Below are positions 22,135 to 31,039 of a DNA stretch of 64,000 nucleotides, piece by piece. Positions within the stretch are counted from its first letter, which is position 1, and each line of letters opens with the position of its first letter. The notes beneath the pieces were generated by a model. The model was given only the letters and a program-made list of their open reading frames with translations. It ran no database searches and was not told the DNA's origin. The position numbers were made by a program, and so were the translations under genes. Source of the DNA: Accumulibacter jenkinsii (GTDB lineage Bacteria; Pseudomonadota; Gammaproteobacteria; Burkholderiales; Rhodocyclaceae); contig JAZKUF010000002.1 in assembly GCA_036625225.1 (NCBI GenBank), positions 124,001 to 188,000 on the forward strand, read 5' to 3'.

Positions 22135-23916
22135 TCAGACACCGATGATCGGCGCAGCCGGCAGTCCGCCGACCGTTGCCACCGTCGCTGCCGGCCGCGG
22201 CGCGTTACCGGCGGTGCGGCCGGCCGGTGGCGGCGCACCCGATCGCATCGCCGCCAGCACCTGCTCCCGGGGACCATGGGCTTTCACCGTTCCCTCGTGC
22301 ATGACCAGAATGCTGTCCGCGACGGCCAGCGTGGTCATCCGATGGGTGATGATCACCACCGTCCGCCTCTTCGCCTTGAGGCGCCGGATCGTTTCGGCGA
22401 GAGCCGCTTCGCCCTGATCATCGAGGTTGGAATTCGGCTCGTCGAGAACGATCAGGGCGGGGTCGCCGTACAAGGCCCGCGCCAACCCGATCCGCTGTTT
22501 CTGGCCGCCGGAGAGCGCGCTGCCCGCGTCGCCCAGCGGCGTATCGTAGCCGTTGGGAAGCATCAGGATCAGCTCGTGCACCCCCGCCGCCTGCGCGGCA
22601 GCCAGAACCTGGTCCGAATCGACCTCGCCAAAACGGGCAATGTTCTCGGCCACCGTCCCGTCGAACAACTCGATATCCTGCGGCAGGTAGCCGAGGTAAG
22701 GACCGAGTTCATCCTTGCGCCACTTGAAAATGTCGGCACCATCGAGGCGAACGGCCCCGGCCAGCGCTGGCCAGACGCCGACCAGCAGCCGCGCGAGAGT
22801 AGATTTGCCGGACGCACTCGGGCCGATCACGGCCACCACCTCACCCGCCTTCAGGCTGAAGTTGACGTTGCGCAGGATCAGGCTCTTGCTGCCGGGAGCC
22901 GCCGTCGCGGCGCTCTCGACCAGCACCTCACCCAGCGGTCTCGGCAAGGGCATCCCGGCGACACGAGCCGGATAGACCCTCAGCAACTCGGTCAGCCGCT
23001 GGTACGCGGCGCGCGCCGAAACCAGCTGCTTCCAGTTGGCGATCAGGACTTCGACCGGCGCCAGCGCCCGTCCGACCAGAATCGAGCCAGCAATCATCAT
23101 CCCCGCAGTCATCTCGCCGTTGATCGCCAGCAGCGCGCCGAAGCCCAGCGCCAGCGACTGCATCGAAATGCGCGCAAAGCGGGTCAAGGCGTTCAGCAGA
23201 CCGGCGCGGTCGCTGGCGACGGCCTGCTGGATCAGGAACTTCTCATGCAACTTGAACCAGCGGGCACGGATCGCCGGCAGCATGCCCATCGCCTCGATCA
23301 CCTCGGCATTGCGCAGGTGGTTGTTGGCCTGCGCATTGGCCGCCATCGCGAGCTTCTGCGCATCCCCCAGCGGGGCGGCCGAAACCCGCTCGTTGATGAC
23401 CGCCAGCGTCACCAGCAGCAGCACTCCGACGAGCGCAAAGATCCCCAGCTCGACATGCAGCATGAAAATGACGATCAGGTAGATCGGCATCCACGGTGCA
23501 TCTGTCAGGGCGATCAGCCCGGCGCCGGTCAGGGTCTGGCGCATCGAAGAGAGGTCATTGAGCGCCTGCGCCGGGTTCTGGCCGGCCTGCCGCAGGTTAC
23601 GTTCGAAAGTAGCGTCGAAGACCCGTGCATTGATGTCCAGATCGAGGCGGGCACCGACGCGCACGAGGACCATCGAGCGGATCCATTCGAGCACCGACAT
23701 CAGGGCAAACAGGCCGAGCGTGATCAGGGTGAGCATCAGCAACGTCGTCACGTTGTTGCTCCCCAACGCCCGGTCGTAGATCTGCAGCATGTAGATCGAA
23801 GGCGTCAGCATCAGCAGGTTGATGAAGAAACTGAAGGCGCCGACGGTCACGAAAGCGCGGCGAAAGGAGAGCAGCGCCTCTGCCAGCTCGGGGCGCTGCC
23901 GGGAGTTGTCAATCAT
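22135..23916 (-). CDS. Type I secretion system permease/ATPase (PrtD/HlyB-like, no peptidase domain)
   Basis: 593 residues. Six-helix ABC exporter domain (residues ~20-300) without an N-terminal C39 peptidase, followed by an ATPase domain: Walker A GPSASGKST, signature LSGGQKQR, Walker B LIVLDEPNSNLD, H-loop ITHRM. The PrtD-like wording (PSASGKSTLARLLVG, DEPNSNLD) suggests export of RTX-type proteins by a C-terminal signal. First gene of the ABC-HlyD-TolC operon. The Ala/Pro-rich tail after residue 560 is unusual. No exported substrate gene lies nearby. Confidence 0.95.
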   Translation of the reverse strand: MIDNSRQRPELAEALLSFRRAFVTVGAFSFFINLLMLTPSIYMLQIYDRALGSNNVTTLLMLTLITLGLFALMSVLEWIRSMVLVRVGARLDLDINARVFDATFERNLRQAGQNPAQALNDLSSMRQTLTGAGLIALTDAPWMPIYLIVIFMLHVELGIFALVGVLLLVTLAVINERVSAAPLGDAQKLAMAANAQANNHLRNAEVIEAMGMLPAIRARWFKLHEKFLIQQAVASDRAGLLNALTRFARISMQSLALGFGALLAINGEMTAGMMIAGSILVGRALAPVEVLIANWKQLVSARAAYQRLTELLRVYPARVAGMPLPRPLGEVLVESAATAAPGSKSLILRNVNFSLKAGEVVAVIGPSASGKSTLARLLVGVWPALAGAVRLDGADIFKWRKDELGPYLGYLPQDIELFDGTVAENIARFGEVDSDQVLAAAQAAGVHELILMLPNGYDTPLGDAGSALSGGQKQRIGLARALYGDPALIVLDEPNSNLDDQGEAALAETIRRLKAKRRTVVIITHRMTTLAVADSILVMHEGTVKAHGPREQVLAAMRSGAPPPAGRTAGNAPRPAATVATVGGLPAAPIIGV

Positions 23917-24097
23917 CCACTATCTTCCTCGCAAACACCTTCATTCCATCGCTATCGCGAACCGTGACCCAGGCAGACGCCGTGATCTTCCCTGCCGAAT
24001 AAAAGCAATCTATCGATGGTGACACAAGCGCCGTCGATTGCCCAGCCCTGATGCCCTCCCCCGTCGGCCGGCAGGCGATCCCCGCCCCGTCAGCGCC

Positions 24098-24661
24098 TCA
24101 AACGAAGCCGTCAGCCAATGCATCATGACCCGGCTGGCCACGCTCGCGATCGAGGCAGGCGAGCAACTGCGAACTCGTCTCGCGCAAGCGGTGCGACAGC
24201 ATCACTACCAGTTCCATGAGGATCTTGGCGCCGAGAATGGGTTGTTCGATGATGATGTTGGCGAGGCTCGCTCGCGTCAGAACACCCATCACGGTCGGAG
24301 CGTCGGCGATACAGGTCGCGGAACGCGGATCGCCATCGATCAGAGACATCTCGCCGAGCGTCCTGCCCGCCCCAACGACGGCGAGCGGGCGCACCCTATC
24401 ATTGACACCCTGCTTGCAAACCTGGATGCGGCCTTCGATGATGAACATCATGAAGTCGCCGGTGTCCCCCTCCCGAATCACTTCCTGGCCGGCCTGCGCG
24501 CGGTAGACCTGCAGGAAGTGGCTCATCAGTCCGATCTCCTCGAGGTTCAGATTCTCGAACAGCGGCCAATAGGGAAGCATGGCGTGCAGGCGCGCCGCGA
24601 ACGGCGTCGCGTCGCCGAGATACTCGAGTTGCGCCAGACGCCGGTCGCCCGAGACTTCCAC
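24098..24661 (-). CDS. Cyclic-nucleotide-binding domain protein
   Basis: About 187 residues with a single cNMP-binding (CRP-like) beta-barrel: REGDTGDFMMFIIEGRIQV, then GRTLGEMSLIDGDPRSATCIA, which carries the phosphate-binding cassette. There is no recognisable DNA-binding helix-turn-helix after it; the C-terminus is helical (LVVMLSHRLRETSSQLL). It may be a stand-alone sensor. GTG at 24661 follows GAGAGAGG and is preferred; a TTG 45 bp upstream is an alternative. Its gene follows the secretion operon on the same strand but is 180 bp away and reads toward it from upstream. Confidence 0.8.
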   Translation of the reverse strand: MEVSGDRRLAQLEYLGDATPFAARLHAMLPYWPLFENLNLEEIGLMSHFLQVYRAQAGQEVIREGDTGDFMMFIIEGRIQVCKQGVNDRVRPLAVVGAGRTLGEMSLIDGDPRSATCIADAPTVMGVLTRASLANIIIEQPILGAKILMELVVMLSHRLRETSSQLLACLDRERGQPGHDALADGFV

Positions 24662-24830
24662 CTTGCCTACCCTCTCTCTACTGAAAACCCCCGCCGGAAA
24701 CGGCAAGCATGCCGGAGCTTCGCCGCTGCCGACGTACTGTCCCGCCGCATCCGCGCCGCTGCCCCAGGCAACATCGCCACTCCGCCTGTCGAGAGCGACT
24801 CTGGAATACTCTCAAGATCGCTGACGCAGC

Positions 24831-24858
24831 AAAAAAAGCCTCAGCTTTTGGCTGAGGC
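24831..24858 (-). terminator. Terminator after tRNA-Asn
   Basis: Minus strand GCCTCAGC-CAAAA-GCTGAGGC followed by seven Ts, 14 bp after the tRNA end. Confidence 0.9.
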
Positions 24859-24871
24859 AAAGTGCATTTTT

Positions 24872-24947
24872 TGGCTCCCCGACCTGGGCTCGAACCAGGG
24901 ACCTACGGATTAACAGTCCGACGCTCTACCAACTGAGCTATCGAGGA
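24872..24947 (-). tRNA. tRNA-Asn (GTT)
   Basis: 76 nt with encoded CCA. Acceptor TCCTCGA/TCGGGGA-type, D-arm AGCTCAGTTGGTAGAGC, anticodon loop CTGTTAAT with anticodon GTT, T-arm CCTGGTTCGAGCCCAGG. Single tRNA transcript with its own terminator. Confidence 0.96.
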
Positions 24948-25111
24948 ACACGCGAGGCGGCAGTTTAGACAGTCGGATGGCGTTCGTCAACACTCACTTG
25001 TTCAATACGAGATCAAAAGCGCCTGGCAGCGGCCGAAGCAAACTGCTGAGCGCCCTCGATTCCTGCAATAATCGGCGCCACCCGCACTGAGGGGATCCCC
25101 TGGCGATCCGC

Positions 25112-25864
25112 ATGACCTATCCCAAGCTCAACCTGCCGCGCATCCCGGACGCGATCGCTCATCAACTCGAGACACGCATTCTCGAGGGCTCACTGAAACC
25201 GGGTGACCGGCTTCCCGCCGAGCGTGAACTGGCGACCGAACTCGGTGTTTCCCGTCCCTCGCTACGCGAAGCGATCAAGAAACTCGTCTCGCGCGAGTTG
25301 TTGGTCAGTCGGCACGGCGGCGGCACCTACGTCACCGACCGGCTCGACGCGAGCCTGATCGATCCCTGGCAACAACTGATCGACCAACACCCGTTCCTGC
25401 AGGACGACGTGCTCGAGTTCCGCTATCTGCTCGAGGGATCGGCCGCCGAACTCGCCGCCCGGCGCGCCACCGACGCCGACCTGCAACGTCTCGAACAGGC
25501 GTACCTGCGCCTTGACGCCGCCTACACGGGCGAAGACCGGATCGCGCAGGTGGCAGCCGATGTCGCTTTTCATCTGACGGTCGCCGAATCGGCGCACAAC
25601 GCCTTGTTCGGTCATCTGCTGGCGAGCGTCCTGCGCCTGCTGCACGAGCATGTTCGGCGCAGCCTGAGCGAGATGGGAGTCAGTCCCGACACCGGTCGGC
25701 AGTTGATGACGCAACACCGGGCGATCCGCGACGCGATCGTCGATCGAAAACCCGACGCCGCCCGCGTCGCCGCGCAGACCCACATCGATTACGTCCGTCA
25801 GCGGCTGGTCGACGCCGCCCGCGCGGGCGAAAGACGGCAACGGTCGCTGCGCCACCTCAGCTGA
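25112..25864 (+). CDS. GntR-family (FadR subfamily, FCD domain) transcriptional regulator
   Basis: 250 residues. N-terminal winged helix (LKPGDRLPAERELATELGVSRPSLREAIKKL read in parts; recognition helix RPSLREAI), followed by an all-helical FCD ligand-binding domain (EFRYLLEGSAAELAARRAT, FHLTVAESAHNALF, HRAIRDAI). The conserved Asp/His metal ligands of FCD proteins are present in that order. Relatives such as PdhR and LldR sense small organic acids; the ligand here is unknown. It stands alone between tRNA-Asn and smpB, so its target is not evident. Confidence 0.9.
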   Translation: MTYPKLNLPRIPDAIAHQLETRILEGSLKPGDRLPAERELATELGVSRPSLREAIKKLVSRELLVSRHGGGTYVTDRLDASLIDPWQQLIDQHPFLQDDVLEFRYLLEGSAAELAARRATDADLQRLEQAYLRLDAAYTGEDRIAQVAADVAFHLTVAESAHNALFGHLLASVLRLLHEHVRRSLSEMGVSPDTGRQLMTQHRAIRDAIVDRKPDAARVAAQTHIDYVRQRLVDAARAGERRQRSLRHLS

Positions 25865-25919
25865 GGTCGACGACCGCGCTCGCTCCCGCACCGCCCCTCG
25901 ACGCTGCCCCGCCGCCGGT

Positions 25920-26366
25920 CTACACCTTGACCCGCATCAGCCGCGCCTTCTCGCGGACCCAGTCGCGCTCCTTCTCGGCCTCGCGCTTGTCGTACTGCTT
26001 CTTGCCCTTGGCCAGGCCGACCTCGACCTTGATGCGACCGCGCTGGAAATGCAGGTCGAGCGGCAGCAGGGTGTAGCCGGCCCGTTCGACCTGTCCGATC
26101 AGTTTGCTGATCTGTCGGCGCTGCAAGAGCAGTTTGCGGGTGCGGACCGGGTCGGGTTTGACATGCGACGAGGCGGCGAGCAGCGGCGTGATGTGCATGC
26201 CGAAGATGAATACCTCGCCGTTGCGGACGACGACGTACGATTCCTTGATGCTCGCCCGGCCGGCGCGGATCGCTTTCACCTCCCAGCCTTCGAGGGCAAT
26301 GCCTGCCTCCAGCTTCTCTTCTATGAAGTGATCATGAAAGGCCTTCTTGTTGGCGACGATGCTCAT
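25920..26366 (-). CDS. smpB: SsrA-binding protein SmpB
   Basis: 148 residues from the ATG at 26366 (MSIVANKKAFHDHFIEE). It shows the oligonucleotide-binding core (LEGWEVKAIRAGRASIKESYV, LLPLDLHFQRGRIKVEVGLAKGKK in parts) and the basic C-terminal tail (KREAEKERDWVREKARL) that reaches into the ribosome. It delivers tmRNA to stalled ribosomes; tagged products go to ClpXP. Divergent from ratA with 84 bp between. No tmRNA gene was seen in the window. Confidence 0.97.
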   Translation of the reverse strand: MSIVANKKAFHDHFIEEKLEAGIALEGWEVKAIRAGRASIKESYVVVRNGEVFIFGMHITPLLAASSHVKPDPVRTRKLLLQRRQISKLIGQVERAGYTLLPLDLHFQRGRIKVEVGLAKGKKQYDKREAEKERDWVREKARLMRVKV

Positions 26367-26450
26367 GGTGCCGTTTCTCGAATGATGAAGGGCGGGGAGT
26401 GCTAGAATCGACGATTCTACAGGATTCACGAGGTGTGGCAGAGGATGGCC

Positions 26451-26888
26451 ATGGTCAACAAATCGGTGCTGATCGAGCGTTCGTCGCAGCAGATGTTCGA
26501 TCTCGTGGACCGGGTCGAGGACTATCCACAGTTTCTGCCCTGGTGCAGCCAGACCCGTTGCGAATTCCGCGACGAGCAGCAGACCATCGCCACCCTGTAC
26601 ATCAGCTATCGCAGCGTCAGGTCTCATTTCACGACCCACAACGACAAGGAGCGTCCATTGTGGATGACGATGACCCTGGTCGATGGTCCCTTCCGGCGGC
26701 TTGACGGCCGCTGGCGCTTCAAGGCCTTGTGCGCCGACGCCTGCAAGATCGAGTTCCAGCTCTCTTACGAGTTCTCGAGCAAGATGTTCGAAAAGGTTAT
26801 CGGCCCGGTCTTCAGCCAGATCGCCAACACTTTCGTCGACGCCTTCGTGAAACGTGCGAACGAGGTGTATGGAGTGCAGAATGCCTGA
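26451..26888 (+). CDS. ratA: RatA/Coq10-family START-domain protein
   Basis: About 145 residues. START-like fold motifs: VNKSVLIERSSQQMFDLVDRV, YPQFLPWC, and the closing helix IGPVFSQIANTFVDAFVKRA. Homologues are named RatA toxin in E. coli (blocks 70S formation when overproduced) and Coq10 in mitochondria (ubiquinone chaperone); the second is likely the conserved role. ATG at 26451 has AGAGG six bases upstream; ATG at 26445 is also possible. Overlaps ratB by 8 bp. Confidence 0.92.
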   Translation: MVNKSVLIERSSQQMFDLVDRVEDYPQFLPWCSQTRCEFRDEQQTIATLYISYRSVRSHFTTHNDKERPLWMTMTLVDGPFRRLDGRWRFKALCADACKIEFQLSYEFSSKMFEKVIGPVFSQIANTFVDAFVKRANEVYGVQNA

Positions 26889-27201
26889 ACTGATGACGAT
26901 CGAAGTGATCTACGCCCTGCCAGCGAAACAGCAGCTCGTCACCCTGAAGTTGCCGTCGGGCAGCACGGTGAAGGAGGCTATCGAGGCCTCGGGACTGCTC
27001 CAGAAATACCCGGAAATCGACCTCGCGAAGAACAAGATCGGTGTCTTCGCCAAGCTCGGCAAGCTCGACGCCCGGCTCCAGGAACACGACCGCGTGGAGA
27101 TCTACCGGCCGCTGATTGCCGACCCGAAAGAGGTCCGCCGGCAGCGGGCCGCCGCCGGCAAGGTAATGAAAAAAGGCGCCGGCGAGAGCGAGGGTGCATA
27201 G
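26881..27201 (+). CDS. ratB: RnfH/RatB ubiquitin-like fold protein
   Basis: 106 residues starting MPELMTIEVIYALPAK. RnfH-family features: KLPSGSTVKEAIEASG, IDLAKNKIGVFAKLG and the R(V/I)EIYRPLIADPKE signature, a beta-grasp fold. The start codon lies inside the end of ratA, which implies translational coupling, the arrangement seen in most proteobacteria. Its function is unsettled. The charged tail (RRQRAAAGKVMKKGAGESEGA, shortened) is typical. Confidence 0.92.
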   Translation: MPELMTIEVIYALPAKQQLVTLKLPSGSTVKEAIEASGLLQKYPEIDLAKNKIGVFAKLGKLDARLQEHDRVEIYRPLIADPKEVRRQRAAAGKVMKKGAGESEGA

Positions 27202-27207
27202 CCGGGC

Positions 27208-27687
27208 TCAGCGGCAATACGCCTGCACACTCTCGCGAACCTTGACCAGTTCTGCCTCACGCTGCCGATCATCGAGGAAGTAGCGCTCCCCCTGGCTGTC
27301 GCGCAGGGCGACGCGTTCACCGGATTCGAGGATCTGCTGCGCGGCGCGGGCGGCCTGGCAGTTCTCCGCTTTCTTTGCGCTCGTGCGTGCTTCCTGTGCG
27401 GCTTTCTCGGCCGCTTCCCGCGAATCCTTCTGCCGCTGGCGAAAGTCGAGCTCGCGATCGGCCAGCGTCTTGCCGGTTGCCCCGGCCGGCGCCACAGCCG
27501 GCGCCACAGACGGATCGGCCGGCGCCGCTTCGGCGTTGATCGTGCGCGGCTGGCGGACCGGATTGACCGGTGGCCGGTCGGACATCACGGTCCGGTTGTT
27601 CTGATCCTGCCACTGATAAATCTGGGCTTGCGCGGCAAAGGTGGCAAGCAGGCTGGCAGCGACGACTGCAAAGCGGTTCATGGTCAT
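27208..27687 (-). CDS. DUF4124 domain exported protein
   Basis: 159 residues with a Sec signal peptide (FAVVAASLLATFAAQAQ) followed at once by the DUF4124 core IYQWQDQNNRTVMSDRPP. A Pro/Ala linker follows, then a charged helical stretch (REAAEKAAQEARTSAKKAENC) and a C-terminal segment (GERVALRDSQGERYFLDDRQ). A periplasmic protein of unknown function, common in betaproteobacteria. Divergent from guaB and tail-to-tail with ratB (6 bp apart). Confidence 0.88.
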   Translation of the reverse strand: MTMNRFAVVAASLLATFAAQAQIYQWQDQNNRTVMSDRPPVNPVRQPRTINAEAAPADPSVAPAVAPAGATGKTLADRELDFRQRQKDSREAAEKAAQEARTSAKKAENCQAARAAQQILESGERVALRDSQGERYFLDDRQREAELVKVRESVQAYCR

Positions 27688-27715
27688 TCAGCCTTGAGGG
27701 AGCACGCTGTATAAT
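27687..27715 (+). promoter_or_regulatory. Likely guaBA promoter
   Basis: Consensus -10 TATAAT at 27710-27715; at 17 bp upstream only a weak TTCAGC. Transcription would begin at about 27722, 22 bp before the guaB start. Confidence 0.5.
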
Positions 27716-27743
27716 ACGTTTTTGTGACCCTGGATCAAAGGCC

Positions 27744-29201
27744 ATGCGTTTAATCCAAAGGGCGTTGACGTTCGACGATGTCCTCCTCCTGCCCGCCCAT
27801 TCCGTGGTCATGCCGCGCGACGTGCTCCTGAAGACGCGCCTGACGCGCAACATCAGCCTCAATCTGCCGCTGGTTTCGGCGGCCATGGATACGGTGACCG
27901 AGAGTCGGCTGGCGATCGCGCTGGCCCAGGAAGGCGGCATCGGCATCGTGCACAAGAACTTCACACCCCGGGCGCAGGCGGCCGAAGTGGCCAAGGTCAA
28001 GCGCTTCGAATCCGGCATCCTGAAGGATCCGATCACCGTTCCCCCCAGCATGTCGGTACGCGACGTCCTCGCGCTGACCCGCCTGCACCGGATATCCGGC
28101 GTGCCGGTGCTCGATGGTCAACTGGTCGTCGGCATCGTCACCAACCGCGACCTGCGCTTCGAAACCATGCTCGACCAGCCGGTGCGCAACATCATGACCC
28201 CGCGCGAACGCCTGGTAACCGTGCACGAGGGAGCGACCGTCGAGGAAGGCAAAGCGCTGATCCACAAGCACCGCCTCGAGCGCGTCCTGGTGGTCAACGA
28301 CGCATTCGAACTGCGCGGCCTGATTACCGTCAAGGACATCATCAAGACCACCGAACACCCGGACGCCAGCAAGGATGCCGCCGGCCGGCTGCGGGTCGGT
28401 GCCGCCCTCGGAGTGGGCCCGGGAACCGAAGAACGTGCCGAACTGCTCGCCGAGGCGGGCGTCGACGTGCTGGTCGTAGACACCGCCCACGGCCACTCGC
28501 AGGGGGTCCTCGACCGCGTCCGCTGGGTCAAGAAGAACTTCCCGCTGGTCGAAGTGATTGGCGGCAACATCGCCACCGCCGATGCCGCGCTGGCCATGCT
28601 CGATCACGGCGCGGACGGGGTCAAGGTGGGGATCGGGCCGGGGTCGATCTGCACCACGCGCATCGTCGCCGGCGTCGGCGTGCCGCAGATCACCGCCATC
28701 CAGATGGTTTTCGATGCCCTCCAGGGCAGTGGCGTCCCGATGATTGCCGATGGCGGCATCCGCTACTCGGGCGACATCTCGAAAGCGATCGCCGCCGGCG
28801 GTGACGCAGTCATGCTCGGCGGCCTCTTCGCCGGGACCGAGGAAGCGCCCGGCGACGTCGAGCTTTATCAGGGACGTTCCTACAAATCCTACCGCGGCAT
28901 GGGGTCGATCGGCGCCATGGCTGCGGGTGCGGCGGACCGTTATTTCCAGGATACGGCCAACCTCGACAAGCTGGTGCCCGAAGGCATTGAAGGCCGGGTT
29001 CCCTACAAGGGCTCGGTGCTGGCCGTCATCCATCAACTGATGGGCGGCCTGCGCTCGTCGATGGGTTACCTCGGCTGCCGCTCGATCGGCGAAATGCACG
29101 ACAAGGCCACCTTCGTCGAGATCACCTCGGCCGGCGTCCGGGAATCCCATGTCCATGACGTCCAGATCACCAAGGAAGCTCCCAACTATCACGTCGATTG
29201 A
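27744..29201 (+). CDS. guaB: Inosine-5'-monophosphate dehydrogenase
   Basis: 485 residues from ATG 27744 (MRLIQRALTFDDVLLLPAHS). A TIM barrel is interrupted by two CBS domains at about residues 93-205 (IMTPRERLVTVHEG). The catalytic Cys is in GIGPGSICTTRIVAG, and the flap Arg-Tyr (YKSYRGMGSIGAM) is intact. It makes XMP from IMP with NAD+, the committed step to GMP. Followed by guaA 71 bp downstream, the classical guaBA pair. Confidence 0.98.
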   Translation: MRLIQRALTFDDVLLLPAHSVVMPRDVLLKTRLTRNISLNLPLVSAAMDTVTESRLAIALAQEGGIGIVHKNFTPRAQAAEVAKVKRFESGILKDPITVPPSMSVRDVLALTRLHRISGVPVLDGQLVVGIVTNRDLRFETMLDQPVRNIMTPRERLVTVHEGATVEEGKALIHKHRLERVLVVNDAFELRGLITVKDIIKTTEHPDASKDAAGRLRVGAALGVGPGTEERAELLAEAGVDVLVVDTAHGHSQGVLDRVRWVKKNFPLVEVIGGNIATADAALAMLDHGADGVKVGIGPGSICTTRIVAGVGVPQITAIQMVFDALQGSGVPMIADGGIRYSGDISKAIAAGGDAVMLGGLFAGTEEAPGDVELYQGRSYKSYRGMGSIGAMAAGAADRYFQDTANLDKLVPEGIEGRVPYKGSVLAVIHQLMGGLRSSMGYLGCRSIGEMHDKATFVEITSAGVRESHVHDVQITKEAPNYHVD

Positions 29202-29272
29202 CTACTCGATCGAGCAGCAATCGACGACCAGCGGGCGGCGGCAGGCCGCCCGTGTCATTTTGAGGCGCCGTC

Positions 29273-30838
29273 ATGTCCCATCAGAAAATCCTCATCCTCG
29301 ACTTTGGCTCACAGGTCGCCCAGCTGATCGCCCGCCGCGTGCGCGAGCAACAGGTGTATTGCGAACTGCACCCCTACGACGTCACGGCAGAGTTCATCCG
29401 CGATTTCGGACCGCAGGGAATCATCCTCTCCGGCGGGCCGAATTCGGTCTATGCGGTCGAGGACTTCAAGGCGCCGCAGGTGGTGTTCGAACTGGGCGTC
29501 CCCGTCCTCGGCATCTGCTACGGCATGCAGACGATGGCCGCACAGCTTGGCGGCCGGGTCGAAAGCTCGACCCGGCGCGAATTCGGCTATGCCGAGATGC
29601 GCGCCCGCGGCCATTCGGAGTTGTTCCGCGGCATCGAGGATCGCCGCAACGATCAGGGGCATGGCCTGCTCGACGTCTGGATGAGCCATGGCGACAAGGT
29701 CAGCGAACTGCCGCCGGGATTCAGCGTCATCGGCAGCAACGCGTCGACCCCGGTCGCCGCGATGGCCGACGAGGAACGCCGCTTCTACGCCGTGCAATTC
29801 CACCCCGAAGTGACCCATACCCTCAAGGGCAAGGAAATCATCGCCCGCTTCGTGCGCGACATCTGCGGCTGCGGGCGTGACTGGAACATGCCCGATTACG
29901 TTGCCGAGGCGGTGGCGCGGATTCGTTCGCTGGTCGGCAGTGAAGAAGTCATTCTCGGCCTTTCGGGGGGGGTCGATTCGTCGGTCGCTGCGGCGCTGAT
30001 CCAGCGCGCGATCGGCGAACAGCTCACCTGCGTTTTCGTCGACAACGGCCTGCTGCGCCTCAACGAAGCCGCACAGGTGATGCACATCTTTGCCCGCAGC
30101 CTCGGCGTCAAGGTCGTGCACGTCGACGCCACGGCGCAGTTCATGGGCCACCTGCAGGGCGTTGCCGATCCCGAGCAGAAGCGCAAGATCATCGGCCGCG
30201 AGTTCGTCGAGGTTTTCCAGGCCGAGGCAGCGAAGCTCGGCAACGCGCGATGGCTCGCGCAGGGCACCATCTACCCCGACGTGATCGAGTCCGCAGGTGC
30301 CCGCACCGGCAAGGCGCACAACATCAAGAGCCATCACAACGTCGGCGGCCTGCCCGAGCAGCTCAACCTCAAGCTGCTCGAACCGCTGCGCGAGCTCTTC
30401 AAGGACGAAGTGCGCGAACTCGGCGTCGCGCTCGGCTTGCCGCACGACATGGTCTATCGCCACCCGTTTCCCGGCCCCGGCCTGGGCGTGCGGATTCTCG
30501 GCGAAGTGAAGCCCGAGTTCGCCGATCTCCTGCGCCGCGCCGACGCCATTTTCATCGACGAGCTGCGGGCCGCCGGCTGGTACGAGAAGACCAGCCAGGC
30601 TTTTGCCGTCTTCCTGCCGGTGAGGTCGGTCGGCGTCATGGGCGACGGTCGCACCTACGAATACGTCGTCGCCCTGCGGGCCGTCGAAACGCAGGACTTC
30701 ATGACCGCCCACTGGGCCGAGCTGCCCCACGCCCTGCTCGGCAAGGTCTCCAACCGAATCATCAACGAAGTCCGCGGCATCAACCGGGTGGTGTACGACA
30801 TCTCGGGCAAGCCCCCGGCGACGATCGAGTGGGAGTAG
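29273..30838 (+). CDS. guaA: GMP synthase (glutamine-hydrolysing)
   Basis: 521 residues. The N-terminal class I glutamine amidotransferase has catalytic Cys in GICYGMQ and His-Glu in QFHPEVTH. The ATP pyrophosphatase domain carries the P-loop LSGGVDSS. The dimerisation domain ends in the usual NRVVYDISGKPPATIEWE. It converts XMP to GMP. Second gene of guaBA. Confidence 0.99.
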   Translation: MSHQKILILDFGSQVAQLIARRVREQQVYCELHPYDVTAEFIRDFGPQGIILSGGPNSVYAVEDFKAPQVVFELGVPVLGICYGMQTMAAQLGGRVESSTRREFGYAEMRARGHSELFRGIEDRRNDQGHGLLDVWMSHGDKVSELPPGFSVIGSNASTPVAAMADEERRFYAVQFHPEVTHTLKGKEIIARFVRDICGCGRDWNMPDYVAEAVARIRSLVGSEEVILGLSGGVDSSVAAALIQRAIGEQLTCVFVDNGLLRLNEAAQVMHIFARSLGVKVVHVDATAQFMGHLQGVADPEQKRKIIGREFVEVFQAEAAKLGNARWLAQGTIYPDVIESAGARTGKAHNIKSHHNVGGLPEQLNLKLLEPLRELFKDEVRELGVALGLPHDMVYRHPFPGPGLGVRILGEVKPEFADLLRRADAIFIDELRAAGWYEKTSQAFAVFLPVRSVGVMGDGRTYEYVVALRAVETQDFMTAHWAELPHALLGKVSNRIINEVRGINRVVYDISGKPPATIEWE

Positions 30839-30871
30839 TCGTGCGTTTCATCAGAACGATTACCACCCGAG

Positions 30872-30894
30872 CGTTCGGCCTGAGCCTGTCGAAG
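30872..30894. repeat. Partial copy of the REP-like repeat
   Basis: CGTTCGGCCTGAGCCTGTCG-type core, the same 23-bp core that lies in the large inverted repeats at 48385 and 58033. Located in the 201-bp gap after guaA, which holds no gene. Confidence 0.6.
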
Positions 30895-31039
30895 GCGGTC
30901 AAACCTGAGAAATGCGCGATGACAAGCTCCGATCAGGAACCCCTCGGCGGATTTCGGCGACCGTCAAGGAGGCAATGAAAAGCGGTTGGCGTGCGTACCT
31001 CGCCCCGCTCGTCGCCGCCGACCCTGGCGGACGACCCGC

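Noticed and set aside
22012..23967. 651-codon open frame antisense to the ABC transporter
   Set aside because: No recognisable fold; the ABC exporter is complete on the minus strand.
26451..27201. Calling ratA-ratB a toxin-antitoxin pair
   Set aside because: The pair is a conserved housekeeping neighbourhood with smpB; the Coq10-like and RnfH-like families fit better.
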